Below, piece after piece: positions 5,786-5,823 of a stretch of DNA of 5,823 nt. The DNA lies in the NCBI GenBank assembly GCA_013151585.1, contig JAADHY010000457.1:1-5823 (forward strand). The letters are read 5' to 3'. Source of the DNA: Planctomycetota bacterium. GTDB lineage: Bacteria; Planctomycetota; Planctomycetia; Planctomycetales; Planctomycetaceae. The notes below the pieces were generated by a model. That model saw only the letters and a program-made list of their open reading frames with translations. It ran no database searches and was not told where the DNA came from. Position 1 is the first letter of the stretch, and each line of letters opens with the position of its first letter. A program made the translations under genes and the position numbers.

Positions 5786-5823
5786 GCTCAAGCGACGGAC
5801 CTTCCCGTTGTGCGGCGGTCTCC

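Overview
The window looks like chromosomal DNA of a planctomycete (Planctomycetota, probably Pirellulales-like). The base composition is GC-rich. A surface-protein gene at the left edge carries the N-terminal 'LEDRTLLA' signature typical of large exported planctomycete proteins, followed by RTX-type calcium-binding repeats. A Uma2-family gene and a long (~600 aa) glutamate mutase L-type ATPase fit the same origin. This taxonomic call is inferred from protein families, not from a marker gene.

Layout, left to right. (1) 1-642, minus strand: the 5' part of an RTX/LEPR-type extracellular protein gene that runs off the left edge. Its signal-bearing N-terminus and its body lie in different frames. 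(2) 643-1558: about 900 bases without a convincing protein gene. They hold a near-consensus minus-strand promoter (1238-1265), a strong stem-loop (963-1030) and a terminator-like hairpin (837-862), together outlining an orphan ~400-nt transcription unit that may be a non-coding RNA. (3) 1559-2450, minus: a nitrilase-superfamily carbon-nitrogen hydrolase interrupted by a frameshift near 1840. (4) 2553-3158, minus: a Uma2-family (DUF820, PD-(D/E)xK-like) protein, 102 bases upstream of and in line with the hydrolase gene. (5) 3159-3612: a divergent intergenic region with several small palindromes and no convincing gene. (6) 3613-3927, plus: a 104-aa protein of unknown function, translationally coupled by an ATGA overlap to (7) 3924-5732, plus: a GlmL/MutL-type ASKHA ATPase, the presumed reactivating chaperone of a B12-dependent mutase. 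(8) 5733-5823: a non-coding tail with a 10-bp-periodic CACGGAC repeat.

No single pathway joins these genes. The clearest functional pair is the small protein and the GlmL homologue. No mutase subunit lies in the window. Two independent frameshifts of the same class, in otherwise well-conserved genes, suggest indel errors in the assembly or recent gene decay. The strongest candidate for something undescribed is the orphan minus-strand transcription unit at about 825-1265.
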